Assembly: GCF_965284335.1 (NCBI RefSeq)
Contig: NZ_OZ260076.1
Length of the DNA: 64,000 nt
Reading direction: 5' to 3' (one strand)
DNA from: Tabrizicola_A sp965284335
GTDB taxonomy: Bacteria; Pseudomonadota; Alphaproteobacteria; Rhodobacterales; Rhodobacteraceae
Made by a program: the position numbers and the translations under genes. This document shows, in pieces, positions 50,030-58,223 of this stretch. The notes below the pieces were generated by a model. That model had not been told where the DNA came from. It did not search any database and saw only the letters and a list, made by a program, of their open reading frames with translations. Position 1 is the first letter of the stretch; each line of letters begins with the position of its first letter.

Positions 50030-51900
50030 CTGCCGGCAGCCGCGCGTTTGGCTTTCTTGATATGCGCAAGGATCAACGCCAAAGCCGCGGGCGTCATCCC
50101 CTCGATCCGGCCCGCCTGCGCAAGGGTTTCGGGCCTGCGGGCCGACAGTTTCGACGCCAGTTCCCCCGACAGACCCGGCAAGCCCAGATATTCCAAATTG
50201 GCCGGGATCACCGCATTCTCCTCGCGGCGCATTGCGGCGATATCGTTGTCTTGGCGGTCAAGATATTGCTGATACAGCGCATCATTTTCGATTTGCGTGC
50301 GAATTGCAGGATCTATGTCCGCCGCGGCAGGCTCAAGCTGGTCAATTTGCTCTCGGGTCACACCCGGCATCGACAGCAACCGCAGCACGCTTCGCCGACC
50401 GCTGTCCATATTCACAGCAATTCCAACCGCCCGCAGATCTTTGGGCCCATGCACACTCGCACCCAGCAAGGTCCGACCCGCCTCAAGCGCCTCTCGCTTC
50501 TGGCCAAAGGCCCTTGCCCGCTCGGGGCGCACACAGCCCAAACCAATGCCCATCGGCGTCAGACGTTGATCGGCGTTGTCGGCGCGCAAGGCCAAGCGGA
50601 ATTCGGCCCGCGAGGTGAACATGCGATAGGGTTCGGTCACGCCCCGGTGAATCAGATCGTCGATCAACACGCCGATATAGCTGCCAGCCCGACCAAAAAG
50701 CACCTTTTCCCCGCCCCTCGCATGGCTTGCAGCATTCAAACCCGCAACCAAACCCTGCGCTGCCGCCTCTTCATAGCCCGTTGTCCCATTGATCTGCCCG
50801 GCAAAGAACAACCCATCAATGCCGCGCGTCATCAAAGTTTGGCTCAACTCGCGCGGATCGAAGAAATCATACTCAATGGCATAGGCCGGCTGCAAAATCT
50901 TCACATTTTCAAGACCAACAATCGACCGCACATAGGCCTCTTGAACCTCAACCGGCAGCGATGACGAGATGCCGTTCGGATAAACCGTGTCATCGTCAAG
51001 CCCCTCCGGCTCGAGAAAAATCTGGTGCGAGGTTTTTTCGGCAAAGCGCACCACCTTATCCTCGATCGAAGGGCAGTAGCGCGGGCCAACCCCCTCGATA
51101 TGGCCACCATACATGGCAGATAGGTGAATATTTTTCCTTACAATATCATGCGTTTGCTCATTCGTATGGGTCACACCACAGGCCACCTGCCGCACAAAGG
51201 GGCCCGCACTCAGGAATGAGAACAACGACGGCTCATCGTCGCCCGGCTGATTTTCAACCCGCGACCAGTCTATGGTTTTGCCGTCCAGACGCGGCGGCGT
51301 CCCGGTCTTAAGCCGGCCAGCCTTGAGGCCCAGATCGGCGATCTGCTCTGCCAGCTTGATGGAGGGCAAATCGCCCATCCGGCCGCCAGATGTTTTGGCG
51401 GTGCCGATGTGGATCAGCCCATTCAAAAAGGTGCCGGCCGTCAGAATACCCGTCCGGCCGGAAACAACCGAACCATCCGCCAGCTCAACGCCCGAAAACC
51501 GGCCGCCATCTAAACGCAATCCCGAAACCTCAGCCTCAAGGATTGTAAGGTTCTCCTCAGCCGCCAAAAGCTCTTGAATGGCAGCGCGATACAGCTTTCG
51601 GTCCGTCTGGGCGCGCGGACCCTGCACCGCTGGCCCCTTACGACGGTTCAGCAGCCGAAACTGGATCCCCGCCCGATCTGCCGCGCGGCCCATAATGCCG
51701 TCTAACGCATCAATCTCGCGCACAAGATGACCCTTGCCCAAGCCACCAATCGCCGGGTTGCAGGACATCACGCCAATGCCATCCCGCCGAAGCGTCACAA
51801 GCGCCGTCTTGGCCCCCATCCGTGCGGCCGCAGCCGCCGCCTCGGCACCGGCATGACCACCCCCAATGACTATGACATCAAAATGTTTCACGTGAAACAT
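50026..51900 (-). CDS. mnmG: tRNA U34 carboxymethylaminomethyl modification enzyme MnmG (GidA)
   Basis: MnmG with MnmE (encoded next) adds a carboxymethylaminomethyl group to wobble uridine 34, using FAD. The 624-residue protein begins MFHVKHFDVIVIGGGHAGAEAA; the FAD motif GGGHAG follows the first strand and AQTDRKLYRAAIQELL and MTPAALALILAH close the protein. The first six codons, MFHVKH, are exactly the sequence imposed by the right parS palindrome (51884-51899), and the ATG at 51900 is set by it, so the longer frame upstream is not real. It ends overlapping rsmG. Confidence 0.97.
   Translation of the reverse strand: MFHVKHFDVIVIGGGHAGAEAAAAAARMGAKTALVTLRRDGIGVMSCNPAIGGLGKGHLVREIDALDGIMGRAADRAGIQFRLLNRRKGPAVQGPRAQTDRKLYRAAIQELLAAEENLTILEAEVSGLRLDGGRFSGVELADGSVVSGRTGILTAGTFLNGLIHIGTAKTSGGRMGDLPSIKLAEQIADLGLKAGRLKTGTPPRLDGKTIDWSRVENQPGDDEPSLFSFLSAGPFVRQVACGVTHTNEQTHDIVRKNIHLSAMYGGHIEGVGPRYCPSIEDKVVRFAEKTSHQIFLEPEGLDDDTVYPNGISSSLPVEVQEAYVRSIVGLENVKILQPAYAIEYDFFDPRELSQTLMTRGIDGLFFAGQINGTTGYEEAAAQGLVAGLNAASHARGGEKVLFGRAGSYIGVLIDDLIHRGVTEPYRMFTSRAEFRLALRADNADQRLTPMGIGLGCVRPERARAFGQKREALEAGRTLLGASVHGPKDLRAVGIAVNMDSGRRSVLRLLSMPGVTREQIDQLEPAAADIDPAIRTQIENDALYQQYLDRQDNDIAAMRREENAVIPANLEYLGLPGLSGELASKLSARRPETLAQAGRIEGMTPAALALILAHIKKAKRAAAGR
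51884..51899. promoter_or_regulatory. parS centromere site, right copy
   Basis: A second perfect TGTTTCACGTGAAACA palindrome. It covers codons 1-6 of mnmG (MFHVKH) and lies just downstream of the mnmE stop, about 3.6 kb from the candidate origin. Confidence 0.95.
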
Positions 51901-51902
51901 CC

Positions 51903-53183
51903 TCACTTTCCGATACAAAACCGCGAGAAGATCTCTTCAAGCAAGTCTTCAACGCCAACCCTGCCGATCATCATTTCCAGCGCAGCACCGGCCCTATAAA
52001 GGTCTGCGGCCGCAAGCTCAACAAGACCATGGCCCTGCAAAATCTGCTGCGCGGAGCCCAAACTCTCAATGGCGACAGACAAAGCATGACGCTGCCGTTC
52101 CCGAATCACAAGACTTGAACCACTGACACGATCAGCAAGAACCGCGCCAATTCGACCAATCAAATCATCAATCCCCTTGCCCGTCAGGCCAGACACCGTC
52201 CCTTGCGCATTTTCACGAAGATCGGCCTTCGCCAACAGGACTATATCCTCGGGCTGCGGGGCAATCGGCAAATCCTCATCGGCCTCCAACAAGAAAATCC
52301 GCAGATCCGCTGACTGGGCACGATCCAAGCCGCGCGCAATGCCGATCTGCTCGATCTGATCATCCGCCACCCTCAACCCTGCGGTGTCCAGCAGCGTAAC
52401 GGCCAGCCCCATGATCTCCATCCGAACTTCGATCACATCCCGCGTCGTTCCCGCCAAATCCGAGGTGATCGCGGCCTCACGACCAGCTAAGGCATTCAAA
52501 AGAGTAGATTTTCCAACGTTCGGCGCCCCGACGATTGCAACCTCGAACCCATCCTTGATCCGCTCCGCCGCAGCCGCACCGGCCAGCTCCCGAGCCAAAG
52601 CTTCCTGAACATCCGCCAGCAAGGTCAAAGCCTCTTGCAGCACATCCTCGGGAATATCCTCATCCGAAAAATCAATGCTCGCCGCCAATAAGGCCGAGGC
52701 CCGCAAGATACCCTGACGCCAGGCATCCGCCTTACGGCCCAAATCCCCCGACATCACCGACATCGCCTGCCGCCGCTGCGCCTCAGTTTCCGCATCGATC
52801 AGATCGGCCAAACCTTCGATCTGCGTCAGGTCCATCTTGCCATTCTCAAGCGCCCGGCGACTGAACTCACCGGGCAAGGCCAAACGCAGGCCAGGCTGCG
52901 CCGACAGCGCCTGCAACACAGACCGCACCGTTGCGCTGCCGCCATGGGTTTGAAACTCGACACTCGGCTCGCCGGTATAACTGGCCCCCGCCTCAAAGAC
53001 CAAGACCAGCGCTTCGTCCAAAACCTGATCGGCAAAACGGATCTGCCGCACCCCCGCCCGCCGGGGGCTGGGCAAGGCCCCGCACAAGGCCTCAGCCGCC
53101 GCAAAGGCCAAATCGCCCGACACCCGTATGACAGCAACACCAGCCTTCCCCCGGGCGCTCGCCAGGGCGAAAATCGTTTCCAT
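51903..53183 (-). CDS. mnmE: tRNA modification GTPase MnmE (TrmE)
   Basis: The GTPase partner of MnmG in wobble uridine modification. The 426-residue protein has the N-terminal folate-binding domain (METIFALASARGKAGVAVIR, PGEFSRRALENGKMDLTQ), a central G domain with GAPNVGKSTLLNAL (about 220-233) and DTAGLR, and the essential C-terminal CIGK motif. I chose the ATG at 53183 over a GTG directly before it. The mnmG ATG lies three bases after the stop, with the right parS in the mnmG start, so the two genes are probably cotranscribed. Confidence 0.96.
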   Translation of the reverse strand: METIFALASARGKAGVAVIRVSGDLAFAAAEALCGALPSPRRAGVRQIRFADQVLDEALVLVFEAGASYTGEPSVEFQTHGGSATVRSVLQALSAQPGLRLALPGEFSRRALENGKMDLTQIEGLADLIDAETEAQRRQAMSVMSGDLGRKADAWRQGILRASALLAASIDFSDEDIPEDVLQEALTLLADVQEALARELAGAAAAERIKDGFEVAIVGAPNVGKSTLLNALAGREAAITSDLAGTTRDVIEVRMEIMGLAVTLLDTAGLRVADDQIEQIGIARGLDRAQSADLRIFLLEADEDLPIAPQPEDIVLLAKADLRENAQGTVSGLTGKGIDDLIGRIGAVLADRVSGSSLVIRERQRHALSVAIESLGSAQQILQGHGLVELAAADLYRAGAALEMMIGRVGVEDLLEEIFSRFCIGK

Positions 53184-53211
53184 CACACAACCCTTTGAAA
53201 AGAAATGCCAA

Positions 53212-54483
53212 TCAGGCGTTCATCGACTCAAAGAACTCACTGTTAGACTTGGTCTGCTTCAACTTCGAGATCAGGAATTCAATCGCATCCGTCGTCCCCA
53301 TCGGGTTCAAGATCCGCCGCAGCACATATGTCTTTTGCAGATCCATCTTGTCGACCAACAGATCTTCCTTCCTGGTGCCGGATTTCAGAATATCAATCGC
53401 CGGGAACACACGCTTGTCGGCGACCTTACGATCCAACACGATCTCGCTGTTGCCGGTGCCCTTGAATTCTTCAAAGATCACTTCGTCCATCCGGCTGCCG
53501 GTGTCGATCAACGCCGTCGCGATAATGGTCAGCGATCCGCCTTCTTCAATATTCCGCGCCGCCCCAAAGAACCGCTTCGGTCGCTGCAACGCATTGGCAT
53601 CCACACCGCCCGTCAACACCTTGCCGCTCGAGGGCACCACCGTGTTGAAAGCCCGACCCAAACGCGTGATCGAATCCAGCAAGATCACCACGTCGCGCTT
53701 GTGCTCCACCAACCGCTTGGCCTTCTCAATCACCATCTCCGCCACAGCCACATGCCGCGTCGCCGGCTCGTCAAAGGTCGAGGACACCACCTCGCCGCGC
53801 ACACTGCGCTGCATGTCGGTCACTTCCTCGGGACGCTCGTCGATCAACAGAACGATCAAATAGCATTCGGGGTGATTGGTCGCGATGGAATGGGCGATGT
53901 TTTGCAACAACACCGTCTTACCCGTCCGCGGCGGCGCCACGATCAAGGCGCGCTGGCCCTTCCCAATCGGACAAACCAAGTCGATGATCCGGGCCGAGCG
54001 GTCCTTCACCGTCGGATCCTCAATCTCCATCTTCAACCGCTCATCGGGATAAAGCGGCGTCAGATTGTCAAAATGCACCTTGTGACGCGCCTTTTCAGGG
54101 TCATCAAAGTTGATCTTTGTCGCCTTGATCAGGCTGAAATAGCGCTCATTCTCGCGCGGCGCCTGAATGACCCCCTCAATCGAATCCCCGGTCCGCAGCG
54201 AAAACTGCCTAATCATATCAGGGCCGACATAAATATCATCCGGGCCGGGCAAATAATTGGCCGAAGGGCTGCGCAGGAACCCAAACCCGTCCTGCAAGAC
54301 CTCCAACACCCCATCGCCGCCGATTTCCCAACCTTCCTCGGCATGCTCTTTCAACAGCGAGAACATCATCTCGCCCTTGCGCATAGAGGGGGCGTTTTCA
54401 ATCTCCCATTCCTCCGCCATCGCCAGCAACTCGGCCGGCGTCTTGGCTTTCAGATCGGCCAGATTCAAATGCTCAACAGTCAT
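53212..54483 (-). CDS. rho: Transcription termination factor Rho
   Basis: Rho is a hexameric RNA helicase that ends transcripts. The 423-residue protein has an N-terminal Rho/OB RNA-binding part (LNLADLKAKTPAELLAMAEEW, GFGFLRSPSANYLPG), Walker A APPRTGKTVLLQ near residue 175, VILLDSITRLGRAFNTV (Walker B) and the C-terminal R-loop region DRKVADKRVFPAIDI. The ATG at 54483 gives MTVEHLNL. It lies 28 bases before mnmE on the same strand; the 139-base gap before hemJ holds no recognisable gene. Confidence 0.97.
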   Translation of the reverse strand: MTVEHLNLADLKAKTPAELLAMAEEWEIENAPSMRKGEMMFSLLKEHAEEGWEIGGDGVLEVLQDGFGFLRSPSANYLPGPDDIYVGPDMIRQFSLRTGDSIEGVIQAPRENERYFSLIKATKINFDDPEKARHKVHFDNLTPLYPDERLKMEIEDPTVKDRSARIIDLVCPIGKGQRALIVAPPRTGKTVLLQNIAHSIATNHPECYLIVLLIDERPEEVTDMQRSVRGEVVSSTFDEPATRHVAVAEMVIEKAKRLVEHKRDVVILLDSITRLGRAFNTVVPSSGKVLTGGVDANALQRPKRFFGAARNIEEGGSLTIIATALIDTGSRMDEVIFEEFKGTGNSEIVLDRKVADKRVFPAIDILKSGTRKEDLLVDKMDLQKTYVLRRILNPMGTTDAIEFLISKLKQTKSNSEFFESMNA

Positions 54484-54622
54484 GGGAAACCCCTTGCATC
54501 GCCCGGTCAGGCGATCATCTCATCGAAAAAACAGGAAAGCGCTTCTGGCCGGACGGCCCACGCACAAGCGCGGTCTAAAACCGCCAGCCCATCAAGTCAA
54601 GCTTTGCGCTCTTGGCAAATGC

Positions 54623-55087
54623 TTAGAACTTCAAAACCACGGCAAAAACAATGGCCAACATCAAAACCGTCGGCACCTCGTTCATCATCCGGTAATCCCG
54701 CCCCGACATCGCGTTTTCTCCCGCCAAAAACGCCTTGCGCCGCGCCGCCAGCCACATGTGAAACACCGTCATCCCCACAACCGACAGCGCCTTCACCCAA
54801 ACCCATACTGCATCCCAAACCACAATGCCGGGCGTCATCACCAAGGCCAGCCCAAACACCCAAGTCGCAATCATCGCCGGGTTCATGATCGCCTTCAACA
54901 AAAGCCGCTCTTGATGCTGAAACAGCAAATCCATCTCGCTGCCCGCCACCACGCCGCGCTTTTTCAGCCCTTCCACATGATAGACATAGAGCCGCGGCAA
55001 ATAGAACAGCCCTGCCATCCAAGACATCACCGACACGATATGCAGCGATTTCGTCCAAAGATACCAATCCGCCAGAAAGCCGCCCAT
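54623..55087 (-). CDS. hemJ: Protoporphyrinogen oxidase HemJ (membrane type)
   Basis: HemJ oxidises protoporphyrinogen IX to protoporphyrin IX in haem synthesis and is the membrane-bound type found in most Proteobacteria without HemG or HemY. The 154-residue protein has about four membrane segments and the conserved start WYLWTKSLHIVSVMSWMAGL followed by FYLPRLYVYHVEG, whose histidine is thought to bind haem, and a C-terminal DYRMMNEVPTVLMLAIV. It is the first gene leftward from the candidate origin and its upstream region is the origin gap. The alternate minus frame at 54597-55067 is a shadow. Confidence 0.93.
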   Translation of the reverse strand: MGGFLADWYLWTKSLHIVSVMSWMAGLFYLPRLYVYHVEGLKKRGVVAGSEMDLLFQHQERLLLKAIMNPAMIATWVFGLALVMTPGIVVWDAVWVWVKALSVVGMTVFHMWLAARRKAFLAGENAMSGRDYRMMNEVPTVLMLAIVFAVVLKF

Positions 55088-55207
55088 CTCACCCTCGCTG
55101 TTTTCTTCTTCTTAAAGAAAAAGAGTCTTAAAGATAGATGATGATGTAAGCCCTGTGAGTAACGGAATACAATGCATCATCCCCAAGCTTGCACACAAGG
55201 ACAGCTC

Positions 55208-55216
55208 TGGGGATAA
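55208..55216 (-). promoter_or_regulatory. DnaA-box-like site (one mismatch)
   Basis: The minus strand reads TTATCCCCA, one base off the TTATCCACA consensus, 15 bases before the AT-rich stretch of the candidate origin. Confidence 0.45.
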
Positions 55217-55255
55217 GATCTGTCCAACTTTCCAAATATGATATTTTTACATAAA

Positions 55256-55268
55256 TATCAATTGTTTA
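55256..55268 (+). promoter_or_regulatory. IHF-consensus site in the candidate origin
   Basis: TATCAATTGTTTA fits the consensus WATCAANNNNTTR at every fixed position and lies within the AT-rich stretch. IHF bends origin DNA and assists opening in several bacteria. Confidence 0.5.
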
Positions 55269-55452
55269 ACAGATAAAAACTGCCCACAGCCAGCCAATCG
55301 AAGCCCCGGTATAACCGCCAATCCCAACCCCGTCTCATCACTTGTCCCCTTGTGGGCAACCGCCGGCCATTGGCTTGACAACACGCCACTTACCAACGCC
55401 TGTGGTCCACACAGCGCCTAGCCACCAAATCATCCCCCGATTTCTTCAAAGC

Positions 55453-55461
55453 TTATCCACA
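55453..55461 (+). promoter_or_regulatory. Perfect DnaA box
   Basis: TTATCCACA matches the DnaA box consensus exactly. It lies three bases before the maf start codon, so DnaA bound here could also affect maf expression. Confidence 0.6.
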
Positions 55462-55464
55462 GCT

Positions 55465-56064
55465 ATGTCCCGCCCCCTGATCCTCGCCTCAACCTCGGCC
55501 ATTCGCCTACAACTCCTGCAAAACACCGGGCTTGAGGTGTCACCAACCCCCGCCCGCGTTGACGAAGACAGCTTGCGCCATGCGCTTGAGGCTGAAGGGG
55601 CAACGCCCCGCGATGTGGCGGATGCCTTGGCCGAGATGAAGGCGGCCAAAATCGCCGCGCGCCACCCGCAGGCGCTGGTGCTCGGCTGCGATCAAGTGCT
55701 GGACTTCAAAGGCCAGATTCTCAGCAAACCCGAAACCCCGGATGCGGCCCGCGATCAGCTTTCAGCCCTTCGCGGCCAAACCCACAGCCTGTTGTCGGCG
55801 GCCGTTCTCTATGACGGCGGGCAGCCGATCTGGCGGCATGTCGGGCAGGCGCGGCTGACCATGCGCAGCTTTTCCGACGCCTATCTTGATGCCTATCTTG
55901 CGCGAAACTGGCCTGCGATCAGCCATTCCGTCGGCGGCTATATGTTGGAATCCGAAGGTGTCCGGCTCTTTGACCGCATCGAGGGCGATTATTTCACAAT
56001 CCTTGGCCTGCCGCTCCTTCCCCTCTTGTCCTATCTGGCCACCCGGGGTTTTATTCCAGCATGA
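55465..56064 (+). CDS. maf: Nucleoside triphosphate pyrophosphatase, Maf family
   Basis: Maf proteins hydrolyse modified or non-standard nucleoside triphosphates. The 199-residue protein has the family start LILASTSAIRLQLLQNTGL, the motif ALVLGCDQVLDFKGQILSKP and a C-terminal GLPLLPLLSYLATRG. The DQVL aspartate and the serine/arginine of the SxxR motif are present. I chose the ATG at 55465 (MSRPLILAST); the longer frame to 55342 runs through the origin-like gap and is not conserved. It starts the rightward operon maf-aroE-coaE-dnaQ, its stop overlapping aroE. Confidence 0.94.
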   Translation: MSRPLILASTSAIRLQLLQNTGLEVSPTPARVDEDSLRHALEAEGATPRDVADALAEMKAAKIAARHPQALVLGCDQVLDFKGQILSKPETPDAARDQLSALRGQTHSLLSAAVLYDGGQPIWRHVGQARLTMRSFSDAYLDAYLARNWPAISHSVGGYMLESEGVRLFDRIEGDYFTILGLPLLPLLSYLATRGFIPA

Positions 56065-56900
56065 CCAATCTTGCGAAAATCCCCCTTGCCGGCGTCATCG
56101 GCCACCCGATTGCCCACAGCCGCTCGCCCGCGCTGCACGGATTTTGGCTGCGCCGCTATGGGCTTTCGGGCCATTACATCCCCATGGATGTGGCCCCGGC
56201 AGATCTGGAAACCACGCTCCGCCATCTGCCTAAAATCGGCTTTGTTGGCCTGAACGTCACCCTGCCGCATAAAGAAGCGGTCTTGAAAATCGCCGATGTC
56301 ATAAGCGACCGCGCGGCCCTGATTGGGGCAGCCAACACGCTGATCTTCCGCAAAGACGGCAAAATCCATGCCGATAACACCGATGGCTTCGGCTTTATTG
56401 CCAACCTGCGTCAAATGGCGCCCGGCTGGAGCCCACCCTCAGGCCCCGCGGCGGTCTTTGGTGCGGGCGGTGCCGCGCGTGCCGTCGTGGCCGCGCTGAT
56501 CGAAGTCGGCGTTCCCGAGATCCGCATTGCCAACCGCTCGCGTCCCCGTGCCGATGCTTTGCGCGCTGATTTTGGGGCGAAACTTGTGGTCTATGACTGG
56601 CTCCGCCCCGCTGAGATGCTGGATGGCGCGACCACCGTGATCAACACCACCTCGCTCGGCATGGCCGGAAAACCTGACAGCCGCATTCCCCTTGATGGGT
56701 TGATGCCGGGCGCTGTGGTCAATGATCTGGTCTATTATCCCCTGAAAACCGCCTTTTTGGCCGAGGCCGAGGCGCAGGGTGCCACCATCGTGGATGGGCT
56801 GGGCATGCTGCTGCATCAGGCCGCGCCCGGCTTTGAACGCTGGTTCGGTCTAAACCCCGTGGTCGATGACGCGACCCGCCAAGCCGTGCTTGGCGCATGA
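56061..56900 (+). CDS. aroE: Shikimate dehydrogenase
   Basis: It reduces 3-dehydroshikimate to shikimate with NADPH in aromatic amino acid synthesis. The 279-residue protein has the N-terminal substrate part GVIGHPIAHSRSPALHGFW and LNVTLPHKEAVL, with the catalytic lysine in PHKE, the NADP motif FGAGGAARAVVAAL near residue 135, and the C-terminal LPGAVVNDLVYYPLKT-type stretch. It overlaps both neighbours by four bases (maf stop and coaE start), so the operon maf-aroE-coaE-dnaQ is translationally coupled. Confidence 0.96.
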   Translation: MTNLAKIPLAGVIGHPIAHSRSPALHGFWLRRYGLSGHYIPMDVAPADLETTLRHLPKIGFVGLNVTLPHKEAVLKIADVISDRAALIGAANTLIFRKDGKIHADNTDGFGFIANLRQMAPGWSPPSGPAAVFGAGGAARAVVAALIEVGVPEIRIANRSRPRADALRADFGAKLVVYDWLRPAEMLDGATTVINTTSLGMAGKPDSRIPLDGLMPGAVVNDLVYYPLKTAFLAEAEAQGATIVDGLGMLLHQAAPGFERWFGLNPVVDDATRQAVLGA

Positions 56901-57493
56901 GTGCGTTTCGTCTTGGCCTGACCGGCTCCATCGGGATGGGCAAATCGACCACAGCGGCGATGTTTGCCGCCGAAGGTTTGCCGGTTTGGGACGCTGACGC
57001 CGCCGTTCATCGCCTTTACGCCAAGGATGGGGCCGCCGTCGCGCCCATCACCGCGCTTTGTCCGCAGGCAAACACCCAAGGCGGGCTTGACCGTGCCGCC
57101 CTGAAAGACTGGATCAGCGTCGATCCAACCGCCCTGCACAGGCTGGAATCCATCGTCCATCCGCTTGTCGCGGCCGATCGTGATGCCTTCATCGCCAATG
57201 CCCGCGCCGATATCGTGGTTCTGGACATTCCCTTGCTCTTTGAAAAGGGCACCGAGGCGCAGATGGATGCCACGCTTCTCTGCACCTGCCCGCCTGATCT
57301 GCAAAAGGCCCGTGTTCTGGCGCGCGGTACCATGACCGAGGCGCAGTTTGACACCATCCTTGCCCGCCAAATGCCCGATGCCGAAAAACGCGCCCGCGCC
57401 ACCCATATCGTCGAAACCCTATCGCTTGACAGCACCCGCGCCTATGTTCGCGCCCTGATCGCCCATATTCGCCAAGGCCGCCCCCATGCGTGA
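56897..57493 (+). CDS. coaE: Dephospho-CoA kinase
   Basis: It adds the last phosphate of coenzyme A. The 198-residue protein has the P-loop GLTGSIGMGKST at about residues 8-19, LPVWDADAAVHRLY and the lid-region IVVLDIPLLFEKGTE with the acid that activates the 3'-hydroxyl. Length and motifs are typical. Its start overlaps the aroE stop (ATGA) and its stop overlaps the dnaQ start by eight bases. This four-gene order right of the origin is common in Rhodobacteraceae. Confidence 0.96.
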   Translation: MSAFRLGLTGSIGMGKSTTAAMFAAEGLPVWDADAAVHRLYAKDGAAVAPITALCPQANTQGGLDRAALKDWISVDPTALHRLESIVHPLVAADRDAFIANARADIVVLDIPLLFEKGTEAQMDATLLCTCPPDLQKARVLARGTMTEAQFDTILARQMPDAEKRARATHIVETLSLDSTRAYVRALIAHIRQGRPHA

Positions 57494-58184
57494 AATCGTT
57501 CTTGATACCGAAACCACCGGCTTTGAACCTTCCGAGGGGCACCGCATCGTGGAAATCGGCGCGGTTGAGCTCTTCAACCACATGCCCACGGGCCGCACCT
57601 ATCACCAATACATCAACCCCGAGCGCGAAATGCCGAAAGAGGCGTTCGAGGTGCATGGTCTGGGCGACGAGTTTCTGCGCGACAAGCCGGTGTTCAAAGA
57701 CATCGGCCAAGCCTTTCTGGATTTCATCGGCGATGCGAAACTGGTCATTCACAACGCCGCCTTTGACGTCAAATTCCTGAACTTTGAACTAAAGCGCATC
57801 GGTCTGCCCAGCATCGACTGGTCGCGCGCCATTGATACGCTGGCCATCTCGCGCCAAAAGTTTCCCGGCTCGCCAGCCTCGCTGGATGCGCTTTGCCGCC
57901 GCTTTGGCGTTGATAACTCGGCCCGTGAAAAACACGGCGCGCTGTTGGACAGCGAAATTCTGGCCGAGGTCTATCTAGAGCTGATCGGCGGTCGGCAGCC
58001 CGATTTCGGCCTTGCCACACAGGCGCAGAAATCCGGCCTTGATGCCAGCGGTCAGCCCGATGGCTGGCGCCCGCGTCCCCGCCCCGAACCGCTTGCCCCC
58101 CGCATCACCGAAGAAGAGGCCGCAGCCCATGCCGCTTTGCTGGCCAAGCTTGGTGCCGCGGCGATTTGGGCCAAGCGGGCTTAA
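57486..58184 (+). CDS. dnaQ: DNA polymerase III epsilon subunit (3'-5' proofreading exonuclease)
   Basis: The proofreading exonuclease of the replicative polymerase. The 232-residue protein has ExoI LDTETTGFEP (D7, E9), ExoII in LVIHNAAFDVKFLNFELKRIG and ExoIII in HGALLDSEILAEVYLEL (histidine and aspartate of the DEDDh type). The C-terminal tail is proline- and arginine-rich and links to the alpha subunit. It is the last gene of the maf operon and ends in a terminator shared with the convergent secB. Its direction runs away from the candidate origin. Confidence 0.95.
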   Translation: MREIVLDTETTGFEPSEGHRIVEIGAVELFNHMPTGRTYHQYINPEREMPKEAFEVHGLGDEFLRDKPVFKDIGQAFLDFIGDAKLVIHNAAFDVKFLNFELKRIGLPSIDWSRAIDTLAISRQKFPGSPASLDALCRRFGVDNSAREKHGALLDSEILAEVYLELIGGRQPDFGLATQAQKSGLDASGQPDGWRPRPRPEPLAPRITEEEAAAHAALLAKLGAAAIWAKRA

Positions 58185-58185
58185 C

Positions 58186-58215
58186 AAAAAACCGGCCCCG
58201 AAGGGCCGGCTTTCA
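58186..58215. terminator. Bidirectional terminator between dnaQ and secB
   Basis: CCGGCCC (58192-58198) pairs with GGGCCGG (58203-58209) around a CGAA loop; A residues precede it and T residues follow it, so it can serve the two convergent genes. Confidence 0.85.
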
Positions 58216-58223
58216 TCAAGCGG

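Larger units (their letters stand above)
55088..55464. other. Candidate chromosomal replication origin (oriC)
   Basis: This 377-base gap between hemJ (leftward) and maf (rightward) has no gene. It contains an AT-rich stretch at 55231-55280 (41 of 50 bases A or T) in a GC-rich genome, a perfect DnaA box TTATCCACA at 55453-55461, a one-mismatch DnaA box on the other strand at 55208-55216, a perfect IHF-consensus match at 55256-55268, a GANTC methylation site at 55123-55127 and a direct repeat TCTTAAAGA at 55110 and 55126. Gene directions split away from it and parS/parAB lie within 9 kb. Origin function is inferred. Confidence 0.75.

Noticed and set aside
55110..55134. Possible CtrA site (TTAA repeats) in the origin gap
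   Set aside because: The two TTAA blocks are 12 bases apart, not the 7 required by the CtrA consensus.
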